A stretch of DNA of 57,085 nucleotides from Planktotalea sp. (GTDB lineage Bacteria > Pseudomonadota > Alphaproteobacteria > Rhodobacterales > Rhodobacteraceae). The notes under the pieces are model-generated. The model was given only the letters and a program-made list of their open reading frames with translations. It did no database searches and was not told the DNA's origin. The stretch is from the NCBI RefSeq assembly GCF_018607965.1, contig NZ_JABBAM010000109.1:1-57085 (forward strand), in the 5' to 3' direction. The translations under genes and the position numbers were made by a program. Position 1 is the first letter of the stretch; every line of letters begins with the position of its first letter. Below are positions 56,323-57,085 of this stretch, one piece after another.

Positions 56323-56913
56323 ATGAGTGGACCAGTGAAGAAACGACTAGATCAGCGCGGATTTATTGGTGCAGCAGGGGCCGCGATGCTGGCTGGACCT
56401 ACGTTTGCACAAGACGCTGTTTTGCCAAGCACAGGCACCGTCGAGATTGAGCGCGATATTACGCAAGCCGTACGGCGTAACATTTCCAGTTTTCGAACTT
56501 TGGATTGGCGTCCTTACTTTAGCAATTTGAACAATTGCGCAGTTTTGGTAGATATTTCAAGCCGTGCTTTGCATTTCTGGCCAGAAGGCGGTCAGGGATA
56601 TCGTTTGTTCCCCTCTTCTGTCCCCCTTACACCTGATTTAACGAAAAAAGGGCGCACTACGATTGTTCGTAAAGTTGAGGGTCCAACGTGGCGGCCAACA
56701 CGGTCAATGAAGAAGCGCAATCCAGAATGGCCAGATTTTGTGGCTGCCGGTCCAGATAATCCCTTGGGGACACATGCGTTGTACCTAAGTTGGACATATT
56801 ACCGAATTCACGGCACGCACGACACTCGTAAAATTGGGCGTCGATCGTCAAATGGCTGAATTGGCCTTTATAATGAACATATTGCGCAACTTTTTGCGCT
56901 GACTAAAGTTGAC
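56323..56913 (+). pseudogene. Second L,D-transpeptidase, catalytic Cys codon TGA, 3' end replaced by an IS
   Basis: The protein starts with a Tat-like signal (LDQRGFIGAAGAAMLAGP) and has the YkuD segment PDNPLGTHALYLSWTYYRIHG, here NPLGTHALYL and WTYYRIHGTHDTRKIG, followed by RRSSNG. The next codon is TGA (56857-56859), where the family has Cys (usually SSNGCIG). Reading on past it gives IGLYNEHIAQLFALTKVD, so the frame is intact up to the IS boundary at 56914. The nonsense change is TGC or TGT to TGA. Twin-arginine is also degraded to QR. The gene is non-functional on both counts, unless TGA is read through. Confidence 0.85.
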
Positions 56914-56942
56914 GGCTTTGTTGCACAAATCGGGCTCTGTAG

Positions 56943-56959
56943 GATTCACTGTGTGAATC
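56943..56959. repeat. Inverted repeat within the IS left end
   Basis: GATTCAC (56943-56949) and GTGAATC (56953-56959) pair around a TGT loop, 21 bp before the transposase start codon. It could be a regulatory hairpin for the transposase, which is a common arrangement in IS elements. Confidence 0.5.
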
Positions 56960-56979
56960 TAGCGTGATAGCTCGGGGAC

Positions 56980-57085
56980 ATGAGCAGTTGGACACCGACC
57001 AAGTACAAGACCCGGAATTGGGCAGAGTATAACCTTTCACTGAAGAAGCGGGGATCGCTTTCGATCTGGTTTGATCCAGAGATGG
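56980..57085 (+). CDS. IS5-family transposase, N-terminal part, truncated by the window
   Basis: The first 35 codons encode MSSWTPTKYKTRNWAEYN, then LSLKKRGSLSIWFDPEM. This matches the N-terminus of IS903-type DDE transposases (NWSEYNKALVNRGNITFW-like). The catalytic DDE residues lie beyond the window. A GGGGAC stretch before the ATG may serve as ribosome-binding site. Confidence 0.85.
   Translation, partial: MSSWTPTKYKTRNWAEYNLSLKKRGSLSIWFDPEM

Larger units (their letters stand above)
56914..57085 (+). mobile_element. IS5-family (IS903-group-like) insertion sequence, left end
   Basis: The element begins with GGCTTTGTTGCACAAATC, close to the IS903 terminal repeat GGCTTTGTTGAATAAATC. It carries an internal inverted repeat GATTCAC-TGT-GTGAATC (56943-56959) and the start of a transposase at 56980. 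The right end lies outside the window, so the target duplication and the full length cannot be seen. It cuts the second L,D-transpeptidase gene. Confidence 0.85.

Noticed and set aside
56323-56913. Selenocysteine at the transpeptidase active site
   Set aside because: No SECIS-like hairpin could be confirmed in the 54 bases before the IS, and the gene is truncated and has a damaged signal peptide; nonsense mutation is simpler. It is still worth the check listed.
1-57085. CRISPR arrays, phage genes, restriction-modification or other defence genes, tRNA or rRNA
   Set aside because: I looked for repeated spacers, phage structural motifs, methyltransferase and nuclease motifs outside repair genes, and tRNA-like cloverleafs, and saw none.

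Overview
The window looks like a chromosomal segment spanning the replication origin of an alphaproteobacterium of the Rhodobacteraceae (Roseobacter group). This rests on gene order (maf-aroE-coaE-dnaQ-secB on one side; hemJ-rho-mnmE-mnmG-rsmG-parA-parB-hemW-rdgB-rph-hrcA-grpE-mutS on the other), on TimA/MltA/Smr and AddAB neighbourhoods usual in that group, and on the protein sequences. Several decayed genes and an IS5-family element fit a Roseobacter with a decaying accessory genome, such as Octadecabacter or Loktanella relatives. The genus is inferred, not shown.

Layout. 1-1584: a frameshifted multi-PAS protein. 1633-10114: a tightly overlapping run, tsaE-amgK-murU-addB-addA (tRNA modification, cell-wall sugar recycling, double-strand-break repair). 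10159-13537: trxA with its terminator, then the heat-shock protease operon hslV-(membrane protein)-hslU. 13547-17023: an MFS transporter facing the minus-strand operon timA-mltA-smr. 17130-18165: fxsA and secB. 18162-20863: dnaQ, coaE, aroE and maf, transcribed leftwards. 20861-21247: a gene-free, AT-rich stretch with DnaA boxes, proposed here as oriC. 21248-28611: hemJ, rho, mnmE, mnmG, rsmG, parA and parB, transcribed rightwards. Two perfect parS sites and one 15/16 site lie inside mnmG, rsmG and hemW.

28608-35534: hemW, rdgB and rph on the minus strand, hrcA and grpE on the plus strand, and mutS convergent with grpE. 35664-42912: metabolic genes (malic enzyme-PTA fusion, PfkB kinase, exported MsrA, argG, ilvA) with a sulfotransferase gene broken by two amber codons. 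42922-45476: an SDR, then a small Hpt protein divergent from a receiver-PP2C phosphatase, probably one signalling module. 45464-49279: two Nudix hydrolases, Hsp33, CCA-adding enzyme and a LysE exporter. 49307-52977: two translationally coupled ABC half-exporters. 52993-57085: an RNA uracil methyltransferase, a frameshifted BacNav-type sodium channel, an L,D-transpeptidase lipoprotein, a CAP-domain lipoprotein, and a second L,D-transpeptidase whose catalytic cysteine codon reads TGA and which is cut by an IS5/IS903-like element running off the window.

Most of the window is core chromosome. I found no defence system, prophage, CRISPR array, rRNA or tRNA, and nothing I would call a new system. 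The main points are the oriC/parS architecture, the four independently broken accessory genes beside intact core genes, the membrane protein locked between hslV and hslU, and the Hpt/PP2C signalling pair.
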